A stretch of 64,000 nt of DNA from CBDDDW01 sp965226805 (GTDB taxonomy: Bacteria > Chloroflexota > Dehalococcoidia > Lucifugimonadales > JAGWBF01), in the NCBI GenBank assembly GCA_965226805.1, contig CBDDDW010000019.1:1-64000 (forward strand), given 5' to 3'. The notes beneath the pieces are model-generated. The model searched no databases and was not told the origin of the DNA. It saw nothing but the letters and a program-made list of their open reading frames with translations. Shown here piece after piece: positions 8,848 to 18,263 of this stretch. Every line of letters begins with the position of its first letter. The stretch's first letter is position 1. The position numbers were made by a program, and so were the translations under genes.

Positions 8848-10179
8848 ATGGGTGACGACGAAAAGACCCCTCTCAAGCTCGACTTTGACTCCAAAGTTCG
8901 CGTGGAGTTTCGCGGTGCTACCATCACCTCAGACGCAGGACTGCTGGCGTGCAGAGAGCTTGATGACGCCCTAAGCCTGACCGACTCTGCCGACGAATTC
9001 CTCAAAGAGAGTCGAACGGGCAAAAACATCCTGCATCAGCTAATCCCACTGCTGAGACAGTCAGTCTACAGCCGCCTCGCTGGATACGACGACACCAATG
9101 ATGCCGACCGCCTTTCCCAAGACCCAGCCCTGAGAGTAGTGGTAGGCTGGAAAGGCCCTGACAGGAACGCGGCCAGCACCAGCGAGATGGGTAGGTTCGA
9201 GACGGAGTTGCTGACACAAAAGGAAAACCTCAAGGGCATTGAGCGGCTGAATGTCGAATGGATAAAACGTGCATTAGCCAAGACCGTACACAGGCGTATC
9301 ATCCTGGACATCGACAGTTCGGAGAGTCCGGTGCATGGCGAGCAGGAGGAAGCAGCCTACAACGGCCACTTTGGATGCATGTGCTATCACCCCTTGTTCT
9401 GCTTCAACCAGTTTGGAGATTGCGAAGGGGCGGTTCTCAGACCAGGCAACGTCCACAGCGCCGATGGCTGGAAGGAGTTCATCAATCCCATCGTCGAGCG
9501 CTACCTGAAGCTGGCGGTGAGGCTGCTGTTTCGAGCAGACGCTGCTTTTGCCAAGCCTGAGATTTACGAGTACCTGGAGACAAGGCATATCGGCTACGCC
9601 ATAAGGCTTCCGGCGAACGAAGTGCTTCAGAAGGAAATAGCTCACCTGTTGGTACGGCCTACCGAGTGGCCCTCTCAAAAGCCCATCGTCTCGTATCACG
9701 ACTTCGTTTATCAGGCCCAGAGTTGGAATGTTCCTCGAAGAGTAGTGGCCAAGGTGGAGTGGCATCAGGGAGAACTGTTCCCAAGAGTAGGCTTCATCGT
9801 AACCAACCTGAGCTATCCAACGAAGGGACTAGTCAGCTTCTACAATGGCAGAGGCACAGCAGAGCAGTGGATTAAAGAGGGGAAATACGCCCTCAATTGG
9901 ACTCGGCTCTCGTGCCATAAGTTCGTGGCTAATCAGGTGAGGCTGTGGCTATTCATCCTGGCATACAATCTGGGCAACTTCTTCAGAAGGCTGGCTCTGC
10001 CAGAAGCGATAAAGAGCTGGTCCCTGACAAGTATTCAGACGAGACTCATCAAGATAGGCGGGCGACTGGTGCGTCATGCGAGGAGGCTTGTGTTCCAGCT
10101 TGCCGAGGTGATGGTGACCAGGGAGATGTTCGATGAAATGCTGGAGCGGATAGGGAGACTTCGTTTCAATTCTGGATAG
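8848..10179 (+). CDS. IS1380-family transposase (first type)
   Basis: A 443-residue transposase. The start ATG at 8848 has GGAGGCACCTT just upstream. The family marks are an N-terminal GATITSDAGLLACRELD, then the catalytic acids in ILDIDSSESPVHG, LLFRADAAFA and GTAEQWIKEGK, followed by the conserved FVANQVRLWLFILAYNL. Candidate imperfect ends are GATTTCCCAGATAGA near 8693 and, on the complement, GATTCCCTAACAGA near 10204, but I could not fix the target duplication. The frame is intact. It differs clearly from the IS1380-type elements at 16950 and 23692. Confidence 0.9.
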   Translation: MGDDEKTPLKLDFDSKVRVEFRGATITSDAGLLACRELDDALSLTDSADEFLKESRTGKNILHQLIPLLRQSVYSRLAGYDDTNDADRLSQDPALRVVVGWKGPDRNAASTSEMGRFETELLTQKENLKGIERLNVEWIKRALAKTVHRRIILDIDSSESPVHGEQEEAAYNGHFGCMCYHPLFCFNQFGDCEGAVLRPGNVHSADGWKEFINPIVERYLKLAVRLLFRADAAFAKPEIYEYLETRHIGYAIRLPANEVLQKEIAHLLVRPTEWPSQKPIVSYHDFVYQAQSWNVPRRVVAKVEWHQGELFPRVGFIVTNLSYPTKGLVSFYNGRGTAEQWIKEGKYALNWTRLSCHKFVANQVRLWLFILAYNLGNFFRRLALPEAIKSWSLTSIQTRLIKIGGRLVRHARRLVFQLAEVMVTREMFDEMLERIGRLRFNSG

Positions 10180-10343
10180 GAGCATGTGTCTGTTAGGGAA
10201 TCGTGATCATATCGAGGCTGCCCTGAGCAAGGTGCGCGACTTGCAGCGTGAGGTTCGGTCTGAATAATCCGTTTAGAGCCTTTCCCAGTGGTTTGGAGAC
10301 CCTGTTTCTCTAGATGAAGTGATATTAGCGCGGTTGGTGGCAG

Positions 10344-10372
10344 TTGACAACTTCAGCAGGCGATCTTATAGT
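10344..10372 (+). promoter_or_regulatory. Near-consensus sigma-70 promoter
   Basis: TTGACA at 10344-10349 is followed by a 17-base spacer and TATAGT at 10367-10372. This is the best vegetative promoter I see in the window. It points to two very small ORFs starting 27 bases downstream. It could also be an outward promoter left by the neighbouring insertion sequence. Confidence 0.65.
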
Positions 10373-10398
10373 CTGGACTGTCTCAGGATGGTGTGTTT

Positions 10399-10601
10399 AT
10401 GAAAGCACTGGATTCCATCTGGGAAATATCGGCTTATATGTGTCCCATTATCGCTGACGGTCTACAGTGAATGGATATGACGCTAACACGAACGAAATGA
10501 TTGACAGTAGTGAAATTCTTCAATCCGTAGCTGACTACTCCAACGATGAGATTGAGAAGGGGGCTATCCTGGAGCTCATTAGGCTCTACTTTGATCAGTA
10601 G
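10399..10601 (+). CDS. Two tiny overlapping ORFs behind a consensus promoter, unknown
   Basis: The first ORF (10399-10470) encodes 23 residues starting MKALDSIWEISAYMCP. Its TGA stop overlaps a GTG in GTGA, and from that GTG (10467) a second ORF encodes 44 residues to 10601, rich in acidic and aliphatic residues and ending LELIRLYFDQ. The two could be one small gene with a one-base shift, or a coupled pair. Amphipathic composition and the strong promoter upstream argue for coding. Small size and lack of a recognised family argue against. No clear ribosome site precedes the first ATG. Confidence 0.3.
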
Positions 10602-10868
10602 AGATGCAAAGAGAAGAGGGCAGCCATCATCAGGAGCACCAACAGTACCCCGATGACGCGCAAGGCCGGGACTGCTCGCCACCCTCTCGGTCCTGGTTCC
10701 TTACTGTGAAGCCTCATCGGATAACCGCCTGCTTCCCTGGAGACCGCCGCCGTCACAGGTAGTCCCATCTGTCCTGCTACGCCATGCATGCTGCCGATAA
10801 GCTGCTGGGTTCGAGTGACCCTACCTGATAGTACGATAGTACGGCTCAGCCCAAGGGAGCATTCCCCT

Positions 10869-11171
10869 ATGAGAGAGGCGATCGCTCGGCAAGTCCTGCG
10901 GTCCTTGGTGGAGTGGACCTGGACAGAGGTGAGCAGGGCTTCGCCTAGCGGGTTCTAGGCACTCGATGTCCTGGACCGCAACAACGGTTCGCGTCTGAAG
11001 GTCCCAATCGGTGATGAACGGTTTCTATGCAAAGTGATTCTGGCTAGGATGACTGGGTCGGGTCTGGCGCTGAAGATATACATAGACTCCTACGGCATCC
11101 AACCTAATACGACGTATGAATATTGTGTGGTGGCGGGCACACCGTCAGGGGTGGACCGGCATTCGGGGTAG
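10869..11171 (+). pseudogene. Degenerate ORF with an internal TAG, unknown
   Basis: One frame reads MREAIARQVLRSLVEWTW and onward to a TAG at 10956-10958. It then continues in the same frame for 70 codons (LDVLDRNNGSRLKVPI, ILARMTGSGLALKIYIDSYG, NTTYEYCVVAGTPSG) to another TAG. The second part has protein-like composition reminiscent of an extracellular beta-domain. I do not recognise the family. The flanks 10602-10868 and 11172-11473 hold no supported gene. Confidence 0.3.
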
Positions 11172-11473
11172 ATCCGGGTCAGAACACTCCTGCTCCCATG
11201 AGGGAAGCCTAAGTTGTACCATCTCCAGCTAGGTTCAGGTCTACCCCCCACGAGAACCGCAGTTACTCCTGGGCGGTTGATTTGGATGCAGCGAACGGAG
11301 ACGGTCGCATATCCTAGGAGCCTGTCCGACGATTCTTGAGGAAAAACCGCTGCCGGGTCCGAGAGAGTCTTGCGGGGACTTGATGAGGCCATCTTGGCCT
11401 GGGGGGTTCCCGTCGGCAGTGCGACGCCGGTTCTAAACCGTCTTCGGCCCCTTGGTCCGGGTACCTGTTTGGC

Positions 11474-11990
11474 TTACCCCGTTGGCGCCAGTCCGGCTCG
11501 CCAGAGTTTCAGGAGATTGTGGGTCAGGGCTATCAGGGTGAACTCCCCTGCCACCTTGTCCAGACCCCGCAGCAGGAACTGCCGGAAGCCCCGGGCCTGC
11601 TTGATTAGTCCGTGAACGGGTTCGGTGATGGCTTTACGCCGGGCGTAGATCGCCCGCCCTTCCGTGGTCTGCAGCTTGTCCCGCATGGCGGCCCGCAGCG
11701 GTGTCCTGATCCGGTTTCCATGAGCGATCCCGCCCCGATGGTGTCGCTCTCGCCCGGTGGCCACGTAGGCATCAATTTGCCGCTCCGCAAGCATCCCCAG
11801 ATTGGCTTCGCTGCAGTACCCTGCGTCCGCCGTGAACCACTTTGGCCGTCGCTCTTCTTCGAGGACTCCCACTCTAGCCAGGTTCTCCTCCTCCTCCAGA
11901 CGCTCCAGCATGGGCCTGAGTCTACGGCTGTCGGCGCTGTGGGCCGTCACCTCCTGGGCCACGATCACCCCACTGGCCTCCTCCACTAGA
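11474..11990 (-). pseudogene. IS1182-family transposase, C-terminal fragment
   Basis: About 170 residues matching the C-terminal half of an IS1182-type transposase: WFTADAGYCSEANL supplies a catalytic aspartate, AYVATGRERHH follows, and ARRKAITEPVHGLIKQARG carries the catalytic glutamate. Then comes the usual RQFLLRGLDKVAGEFTLIALTHNLLKLWR. The N-terminal half is missing. The fragment ends near 11990 exactly where the coding of the protease-like gene on the other strand begins, so the insertion or a later deletion cut both genes. Confidence 0.85.
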
Positions 11991-11991
11991 G

Positions 11992-12756
11992 GACATCGGC
12001 CAAATTCTCCGAGTAAGCCTGGAGGGGCCCGTACGGGGCATTATCTATAACTCCAGGTCAGAGGCGAAGGCGGCCTTCCCCAACCAGAGCCGGGCCACCA
12101 CGGAACAGCAGGTGTTTCAGGGGTTCGCCTATCCGGAGAGGGGCCTGTTCGTGGGTATCGGTCTCGACTCACGCCTAATTGTCCACGAGACGGCTCACCT
12201 GCTGCTCAACGAGGCCGTGTCGTCACCCGGGGCCAGGGTTCCCGCGTGGGTAAACGAGGGCTTCGCCAGCCACGTTGAGTCCGGCCGTTGCGGCTATACA
12301 CGGGGCTTTTCCGGCGGAGATGCTCCGGACCGTATGCCCCTGAGGCATATGGACTCCGTCCCCGGTAGAATCTCGGACATCAGGTATTTTTACCGGAAGG
12401 CCGAAAGCGTAGTGGGTTATCTGCTGGAGACCCACGGCGACGAACGTTTTCGTGCCTTCCTCGATCAGCTAGATGGCGGAAAGGACGACGATGAGGCCCT
12501 CAGTGAGGTGTACGGCTTCGGCCTGGATGGACTTGACCGGAGGTGGTCCTCCCCTCCCACCCAGGAAGTGCCCGACGACTCTGGTGGCCGCGCCGTTCCA
12601 TTCGGCTACTGGGATAGCGTCCTCATCGCCCTGCTGGTCCTCGTGGTCATGGCGTTGACCGTAGGCAACCTCGTCCTGAGGAAGCTCAGGAGGCGTGCCC
12701 ACGGCCCGGAGGAGTGGGACGGTCTCACGGAGGAAGAGTGGGAGGGCCGGCCGTAA
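11992..12756 (+). pseudogene. Peptidase-MA-like membrane metalloprotease, missing its start
   Basis: The frame is open from the junction with the IS1182 fragment and reads IGQILRVSLEGPVRGIIYNS, the usual N-terminal portion of peptidase MA-type proteins. The zinc site follows (LIVHETAHLLLNE, an HExxH motif, then PAWVNEGFASHVE with the third-ligand glutamate). Near the C-terminus is one transmembrane helix (SVLIALLVLVVMALTVGNLV) and a charged cytoplasmic tail. The signal peptide and first domain are missing. The GTG at 12112 could allow a shorter protein of 214 residues that keeps the zinc site. Confidence 0.7.
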
Positions 12757-12934
12757 TCCATCGGCTAGCGGCCCATGGTCCAACAGGCCCGTACTGAGCC
12801 AGCCGAGGGGCTCACCAGGAGCGGTCGACCGAATTCGGCCGCTCCAGAGCACGGCGACGGCTAGGAACATAGGTGCTCGGGACCGCTTATAAGAGAGGCC
12901 GACGGGGACACAGGGCACCCCCCGGGAGGTGTCG

Positions 12935-14087
12935 ATGCAGCAGAGAGTAGCCATCGTGGGCGTGGGGTATATCCCACTGCGCCCAGTTTCGCCGGAGGTC
13001 TCCTTTCGGGAGATGATCTTCGAGGCGGCGACCAAGGCATACACCGACGTCGGCATCGAGCCCGGCGATGCCGACACCTTCGTGTCCCTCAGTGAGGACT
13101 ATCTGGAAGGTACGGCCATCTCCGACGAATACGTGCCCGACCAGTTGGGAGCGGTGCTAAAGCCCACCCACACCATTGCCGGCGATGGCATCACCGCCCT
13201 GGCTGCCGCCGTCCTTCAGCTGGAGACGGGAGAGTTCAACATCGCAGTGGTGGAGGGTCGCTCCAAGGCCTCCAATATCCTCTACCCCGCCCATATCGAG
13301 GCCTTCGCGCTGGACCCCGTATACACACGCCCCCTGGGCTTTCACCCCAGCTTCGTGGCCGGGCTGGAGATGAGGGCATTCCTGGAAGCTACGGGCACTA
13401 CGCTGCGGCAGCCGGCCCTGGTGGTGACAAAAAATCGGGTCAACGCACTGCGTAACCCGCTGGCCGCCTACCCCGCCAACGTCTCCGTGGAAGACGTGCT
13501 GGAATCACGTCTGCTTGCGGAGCCATTAAAGGAGGGCGAGGTGGCCCAACGGGCTGATGGCTCCATCGTGCTGGTTCTGGCCACGGAAGAGGCGGCATCG
13601 CGGCTCCAGGGCGACCCGGTATTCATAAGGGGCATCGGCTGGGCACAGCACACCCCGAACCTAGAGGAGCGGGAGTGGCACCGGGCCGTGTACGCGGAGC
13701 AGGCCGGCGCCATGGCATATGAGATGGCGGGCATAAGGGTCCCGTCGGAGGAGATTGACCTGGCCGAGGTGGACGACACCTTCGCCTACAAGGAGCTTCA
13801 ACACCTGGAGGCACTGGGCCTCGCCCCGCCCGGTGAGGCGGGAACGCTCCTGGAAGCAGGCGCCTTTTACGCCCAGGGGCAGCTGCCTGTGAACGTTTCC
13901 GGAGGGAACCTGGGGTGCGGCCACACCTACGACCTCTCGGGCCCTGCGCAGCGTCCTGGAACTGGTGCTGCAACTGCGGGGCACCGCAGGCGAGCGCCAG
14001 GTCAAAAAGGCGACGACGGGAGTGGCCCAGTCGTGGCGTGGCATCCCGACGGCCAGCGGAGCGGTTGCCATACTCAGCAACCATTGA
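12935..14087 (+). pseudogene. Thiolase-like acetyl-CoA acetyltransferase (SCPx/non-decarboxylating class), C-terminal frameshift
   Basis: The start is taken as ATG 12935 with GGGAGG five bases upstream (a GTG six bases earlier overlaps that site). The protein begins QQRVAIVGVGYIPLRP, as in archaeal and SAR202-type thiolases, and runs in frame to GGNLGCGHTYDLSG. An extra G in the GGG near 13941 then shifts the frame. The other frame continues LRSVLELVLQLRGTAGER to SGAVAILSNH and a stop at 14085, the expected thiolase end. The usual nucleophile cysteine position (CASG in classical thiolases) reads AGDG here, so classical condensation is doubtful. The family acts on acyl-CoA in the cytoplasm, often with a DUF35 partner not seen here. 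Confidence 0.75.
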
Positions 14088-14394
14088 GGCCCAGGGCCGC
14101 CAACACGAGACCGGCGGCCAGCCATATACCCTTCATCCCTGCTTTCCTTCCAGGAACCCACCCACTTCCCCAACTTTGGTCCGAACCCGACATGGTCCCC
14201 TTTTTAGATACCCTCGCCGAAAAATGGAGGAAAGGCGTTCCGTGTCGCCCTTGAATACACCATACGCCTAGCCCGAGAATGGGCTTGCAGATTCCCCACC
14301 ACCCATGCGGGGGCCCCTATCGCACCAGAGGCAGTTTCCGGCGACTCGAGGACAGCCACACGTACTTGTAAGCCCCCGGTCAGGAGGTCATGTC

Positions 14395-14808
14395 ATGTCC
14401 CTTGGTCGTCTTCTTTTGGAGCAGGGGATGGAGATAGAGTTGCAGACCGATATAAGAAAGGTCATCTCGTTTCTGGACGATGAGGTGCCCAATTTCTCCT
14501 ACGACGGTCACGGCTATCGCATCAGCTCTTCCAAGGGTGTCCTGGGGTCTCAGTGGACCCTTCTTGTCAAGACCTGGCACCTTGCCAGCGCAACCGAGCT
14601 CAACCCAACCGTAGGACTCATGGAGGTGAACAAGCTGGAGCGCGGAGGCATCAGCTTCAAGATACCCCCCAGAGTGCAGTGGGGCGACGAGGAGGACGTC
14701 GCCTTTGATGAGGACGGTTCCTTCTTTTTTAGCTTCGTCTGCCAGCTTCTTAACGCCTTGCAGAGTCGAGGGCTGGTCGACCTCCCGGGAAAGCTGCCTA
14801 TCCGTTAG
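14395..14808 (+). CDS. Conserved-looking protein of unknown function (137 residues)
   Basis: The start ATG at 14395 is chosen because AGGAGG lies at 14382-14387. An upstream in-frame ATG at 14305 has no ribosome site. The protein is soluble and acidic, with no signal or membrane segment. It reads like a small alpha/beta domain (RKVISFLDDEVPNFSYDGHG, then WTLLVKTWHLASATELNP, then EDGSFFFSFVCQLLNALQ). I do not recognise the family. It stands alone between a thiolase and carB, with 207 bases before carB. Confidence 0.6.
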   Translation: MSLGRLLLEQGMEIELQTDIRKVISFLDDEVPNFSYDGHGYRISSSKGVLGSQWTLLVKTWHLASATELNPTVGLMEVNKLERGGISFKIPPRVQWGDEEDVAFDEDGSFFFSFVCQLLNALQSRGLVDLPGKLPIR

Positions 14809-14977
14809 TGGCCGTCTGGCAACTCCCGTTTTCCCCACCACGAGCCGCCCCAGTGCGCAGCGCCTGCCCACACAAAGCGCACGCTGCGCCGTTCCCCGCA
14901 AATATCAGTCCACCCGGCGCCCACATCTAGCGCCCCCATCCCTGCCGGTTCTTCCCCCTTGTAGGATGTAATGCAGC

Positions 14978-14992
14978 GGGGTATGATACCCC
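14978..14992. promoter_or_regulatory. Perfect 15-base palindrome upstream of carB
   Basis: GGGGTATGATACCCC is a 7+1+7 inverted repeat that ends 23 bases before the carB ATG, just upstream of its ribosome site. The position suits an operator or an RNA hairpin that controls carB. No regulator for it is visible in the window. Confidence 0.4.
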
Positions 14993-15015
14993 ACAGGGAT
15001 TTAGGGAGCGAGGAA

Positions 15016-15737
15016 ATGGCATCCAAACCAGGCAAGGTCTTGGTCATCGGCTCGGGCCCCATCGTCATAGGACAGGCCGCAGAGTTCGACTATGCCGGCA
15101 CCCAGGCCTGCAAGGCCCTGCGTGAGGAAGGGGTTACCACGGTCCTGGTAAACTCCAACCCTGCCACCATCATGACAGACCCGGGCATAGCCGACATGGT
15201 CTACATCGAACCCCTCTCGGTGGAAGTCCTGGATGCCGTAATCGCGCGGGAGCGCCCCGACGGCATTCTCCCAACCCTGGGGGGCCAGACCGGGCTGAAC
15301 CTGGCCGTGGGGATGGCCCAGGCGGGGACACTCGATAAGTACGACGTCAGGCTCCTGGGCACCTCCCTTGAGACCATCCGTAACGCCGAAGACCGGGAGC
15401 TTTTTCGCACGCTACTCGCCGGCATAGGCGAGCCTGCGCCTCCCGGCGTCACCGTGTCCTCGATGGAAGAGGCTCGGGACGTGGCCCAAGAGATGGGGCT
15501 GCCCTTGGTGGTCCGCCCGGCCTACACCCTCGGTGGCACAGGGGGTGGCCTGGCCCACAGTGCGGAGGAATTCGAGTCCATAACGAGCGCGGGCCTGGCC
15601 GCAAGCCCGATTCACCAGGTATTCCTGGAGCGGTCTCTCGTAGGGTGGAAGGAACTCGAATATGAGGTGATGCGGGATGGCGCCGACAACTGCATCACCG
15701 TTTGCAACATGGAGAACATGGACCCCATGGGTGTCCA
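15016..15737 (+). pseudogene. carB: Carbamoyl-phosphate synthase large subunit, N-terminal ~240 residues only
   Basis: From ATG 15016 (GGGAGCGAGGAA upstream) the protein reads KVLVIGSGPIVIGQAAEFDY, then NSNPATIMTDPG, PTLGGQTGLN and VVRPAYTLGGTGGG, unmistakable for CarB. It ends at NCITVCNMENMDPMGV, where the native protein would continue into HTGDS. From there the DNA is a serine recombinase gene. A complete CarB is about 1070 residues, so the second half of the first ATP-grasp domain, the second ATP-grasp domain and the allosteric domain are absent. The enzyme makes carbamoyl phosphate for arginine and pyrimidine synthesis, so an intact copy or the rest of this one should exist elsewhere. 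Confidence 0.9.
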
Positions 15738-16949
15738 GTGACCGGCAGGACGTGGACCTGTCGGTGGCCGCTCAGCTACGGGCGCTCAGGGACTACGCCG
15801 AGAAGAACGGCTACATCGTCGCCCGCGAGTACGTCGACGAGGCCGAGAGCGGGCGCATAGCCGATAGGCCACAGTTCCAAAGGATGCTGGACGAGGCCAG
15901 CAAACCCGAGGCTCCCTTCCAAGAGATACTCCGGCGCAAGGGCGTCCGCGTCGTCTCCATCACCGAGCACGCCGACGACACCCCCATCGGCAAGCTCATG
16001 GAGGCCATCATCGAGAGCGTGGACGAGTTCTACTCGGAAAATCTCGCCCAGGAGGTTGTCCGGGGGATGCGGGAGGCCGCGTCGAGAGGCTTCTGGATGA
16101 CCACCTACGCACCCTACGGCTACAAGCGGGTCCACGTCCAGGATGGGGCCGCGAAGCGCCCAAAGCTTGAGCTTAACCCGCCCGCCGACGCCGTGGTCAG
16201 ACGGGTCTTCGACATGGTGCTACAGGGCAAGAGCATCCTCGACGTGACCAAGACTCTCAACGCCGAGGGCATCCCAACCACCAACGGCAAGAAGTGGCTC
16301 AAGACCACCATCCACACCATGCTCTCCCACGAAGCCTACACCGGCACCGTGGTCTGGGGAGCCAACGCCAAAGACGGAGCTCCCCCCGTGCGCGTCGAGG
16401 ACGCACACCCCGCCATCGTCTCCAAGCGGGACTTCCAGAAGGCCAGGAAGCTGCTCAGGTCCCGCGCCCCGAAGAAGGTGAACCCCCGCCGCGCCTCCAG
16501 CCCCTACCTGCTCAGCGGCATCGCCAAGTGCGAGACCTGCGGCAAGGCCATGACCGCAGCCGAGGCCAAGAGCGGCAAGTACACATACTACATCTGCCAC
16601 TCCCTCCTCAAGCGCGGCAAGGGCGCCTGCAAGACCCCCAGGCTCAACGCCAAGAATTTCGAGAAGCTCATCGTCAACGAGATCAGGGAGAACGTTCTCA
16701 CCGAGTCCAACATCAGAGACCTGGTGAAGCTGCTGGACGAGGAGATGGACGGGGTAGCCCGCGACCAGCGAGAGCGGCTTCAGAACATCGAGGAGGAGCT
16801 TGAGGACGTGAAGAAGCGGCTGGCCCGCATCTGGAACCACATCGAGACGACCGACACCGAGATGGCCGACGCCTCAGACCGCATCAGGGAGCACCGGGAG
16901 CGCAAGGAGAAGCTGGAGATCGCCGCAGAGGAGGCGAGGGCGCTGCTAA
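15731..16949 (+). pseudogene. Large serine recombinase, truncated at both ends and internally deleted
   Basis: The recognisable frame starts at VSSDRQDVDLSVAAQLRAL, so the first few residues before the catalytic serine (usually YxRVS) come from carB in the wrong frame. The resolvase domain continues (DEAESGRIADRPQFQRML). It jumps from APFQEIL to RRKGVRVVSITEH, where relatives have about 20 more residues with the conserved SRxTRxR arginines. The recombinase domain (YGYKRV, GTVVWG), a zinc ribbon (CETCGKAMT, YYICH, CKTPRLN) and a coiled coil (EELEDVKKRLARIWNHIE) follow. The C-terminus is cut by an IS1380 end at about 16950. Relatives insert phages or integrative elements. Confidence 0.82.
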
Positions 16950-17916
16950 ACCCGAATCCACCGAAGGACACGGATGGACGGCGTGAGGACAGCGGAAGGG
17001 GGTGGGTGAGGGAGCTACAGGGGAGATGGCCTGGGGTAGTGGGGAGGCCGGCGGACGGTCTTCAGTCGCCGCACAGGGCCCCTAAGGCCCTATGCGGGAG
17101 TTGCGATGCGCGGGATGGCGAGAGGATACGCAGCAGGGGACTCTCGCGACCGGGGTGGCGCGAGATTGCGGGGACGTTGGGTCAGTTGCAGGCTGGCCGT
17201 CAGGCCGGGAATGGAATGGCTTGCAGCCGGGCCAAGGCGCGACTGAACTGGGTTTCCCAAGGCCAGCGCCGGGGGAGATGCAAAGTGAGGCGGCGCGCCG
17301 AGCGGGTGATCCGTCCCACCAGAGCGAAGACCCGCCGCCTGAGGGTCTTGGTGGTCACGATCTGCTGACCCAGGCCGATGCGGGCTGTCCAGCGGGCCAG
17401 GTTATGCGCCATCACCTGGCCCGCCAGCCAGGCGCCGTTGGCGGCGAAGCGCCCCGACGGCATGTGGTTCAGCCCGACGCCGTACTTGAGGTCGCGTATG
17501 GCGTTCTCGACCTCGGCGTGGCGGCGATGATCGGCCTCCAGTTCCAGCGTCTCCCCATCGCGGTCGGTGATGAAGGCGTGATAGCTGTATCTGGCGAAGA
17601 GGGCGAGCTGGGAACCGGGCGTCGGCTTCACCCGCCGGACAATGAGCCGCACCGGCGCGGCGTCCGGCTTGGTCTGGAACGGGGTGTAAGTCGTCTCGGC
17701 GACATCGGCGGCGCCGTCCATCCAGTAGGGAATGGGAGTCCAGTCCTCCTCTGGTATCGCCTCGATCAGGTCCCGCAGGCTGGCGCGCTGGCGGATGGTG
17801 ATAGAGAAGCGGACATCCATTTCCCGGCAGGCGGCAACGACAGTGTGGGCGTAGAAGCCGCTGTCGGCCCGCACCGTGAGTTGTCCCCTGGCCCCGCCGT
17901 AGCGCACCCGCCCCAC
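16950..17916 (-). mobile_element. IS1380-family element (second type), 3' half only
   Basis: The terminal repeat CCCGAATCCACCGAAGGA begins at 16951, directly after CTAA. It is the same repeat that bounds the full element at 23692-25415. The minus strand carries the last ~240 residues of the transposase (17200 to about 17916): RADSGFYAHTV with a catalytic aspartate, DGAADVAETTYTPF, HAEVENAIRDLKYGVGLN with the glutamate. The frame is open over this part. The 5' half is missing beyond an IS3 insertion at 17917. About 250 bases between the transposase stop and the terminal repeat match the non-coding end of the other copy. Confidence 0.85.
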
Positions 17917-17984
17917 TGACCTGCCCCCCAAAAACTGGTCCAGTTATAAACTCGTAAAGTGGACATGTTGAAAGGGGGTAGTCA

Positions 17985-18263
17985 ATGGCGAGTAAAAAGC
18001 GCAGTGTAGAAGAGATCATAGGGAAGCTGCGGGAAGCGGAGGTGGCCCTGGCGCAAGGGGAGACGGTGGCCCAGGCATGCAGGGGTATCGGGGTATCAGA
18101 CCATACGTTTTACCGGTGGCGGCAGCAGTATGGGGGGCTGAGAATAGACCAGGCGAGGCGGTTGCGGGAGATGGAAGCGGAGAACGGACGACTCAGGCGT
18201 GCGGTAGCGGACCTGACGTTGGACAACCAGATTCTGAAGGAGGCAGCACGGGGAAACTTCTGA
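17985..18263 (+). CDS. IS3-family transposase OrfA (type C)
   Basis: A 92-residue OrfA. ATG 17985 follows GAAAGGGGGTAGTCA. The helix-turn-helix is in EEIIGKLREAEVALAQG to GVSDHTFYRWRQQYGG, followed by a coiled-coil (RLREMEAENGRLRRAVADL) and LDNQILKEAARGNF. The stop TGA at 18261 comes right after a heptamer G GGA AAC (18251-18257) that fits the X XXY YYZ rule for -1 slippage. Slippage would join it to orfB in the order expected for an IS3 OrfAB fusion transposase. Confidence 0.88.
   Translation: MASKKRSVEEIIGKLREAEVALAQGETVAQACRGIGVSDHTFYRWRQQYGGLRIDQARRLREMEAENGRLRRAVADLTLDNQILKEAARGNF
18251..18257 (+). promoter_or_regulatory. Slippery heptamer GGGGAAAC-type for -1 frameshifting
   Basis: In the orfA frame the codons are cGG GGA AAC. 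Slipping back one base re-pairs them as GGG AAA and continues CTT CTG AGC in the orfB frame. The site lies one codon before the orfA stop. A fused OrfAB is the active IS3 transposase in studied elements; its use here is inferred. Confidence 0.6.

Noticed and set aside
10869..11171. TAG recoding as a sense codon (also at 34249)
   Set aside because: Many intact genes here end in TAG (for example 8635, 31264 and 44194), and no suppressor tRNA or pyrrolysine genes are seen.
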